Made by a program: the position numbers and the translations under genes
Part shown: one piece after another, positions 5,694 through 5,694 of the stretch
Layout of the letters: every line of letters begins with the position of its first letter
Numbering within the stretch: the stretch's first letter is position 1
NCBI GenBank assembly: GCA_016201575.1
Contig: JACQCN010000029.1
Location: forward strand, 1 to 5,694
DNA: 5,694 nucleotides
Reading direction: 5' to 3'
Origin: Candidatus Rokuibacteriota bacterium
Lineage (GTDB): Bacteria > Methylomirabilota > Methylomirabilia > Rokubacteriales > CSP1-6
The notes under the pieces: model-generated
The model's database searches: none
The model's input: the letters and a program-made list of their open reading frames with translations, nothing else
Told to the model about the DNA's origin: nothing

Positions 5694-5694
5694 C

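Overview
The window is strongly GC-rich (about two thirds G+C or more by eye, with GC-biased third codon positions). It carries chromosomal metabolic and transport genes, with no phage, insertion sequence, CRISPR or RNA gene that I can recognise. The gene set (secreted acetamidase/formamidase, YVTN beta-propeller, enolase-superfamily enzyme, amidase, SO_0444-type metal permease) fits a soil or groundwater bacterium with broad organic-acid and amide catabolism, such as the uncultivated Rokubacteria/Methylomirabilota type or a high-GC proteobacterium. That taxonomic guess is inference from gene content and style only.

Layout from left to right. The 1-3551 block reads on the minus strand. In transcription order it holds a secreted seven-blade YVTN beta-propeller protein (3551-2589) closed by an 11-bp GC hairpin; a damaged hflC-like SPFH gene (about 2492-1754); a secreted acetamidase/formamidase (1649-615) closed by another perfect 11-bp hairpin; and the 5' part of an SO_0444-family Cu/Zn-type permease (528-1, cut by the window edge). 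A 251-bp divergent control region (3552-3802) then holds a sigma70-like promoter for the rightward gene and three copies of the octamer TGACCGCT. The only plus-strand gene, a mandelate racemase/muconate lactonizing enzyme family protein, runs 3803-4918. It converges on a small minus-strand nucleotidyltransferase gene (5294-4995) across 76 bp holding two hairpins. About 215 bp without an assignable gene follow (5295-5510), including a 12-bp-stem hairpin, and then the 3' end of an amidase-signature gene on the minus strand (from 5693 or beyond to 5511).

The genes do not form one obvious pathway. The beta-propeller resembles the type associated with PQQ-dependent alcohol catabolism, but none of the usual partners of that system is visible. 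The enolase-superfamily enzyme probably acts on a sugar acid or other carboxylate. The formamidase and amidase belong to two unrelated amide-hydrolysing families. The most notable points are the broken hflC (N- and C-terminal parts in different frames, about 60 central residues absent, no normal start codon, no hflK next to it), the TGACCGCT repeats between the divergent genes, and the unusual active-site residues of the enolase-superfamily enzyme. I did not find a convincing undescribed multi-gene system here.
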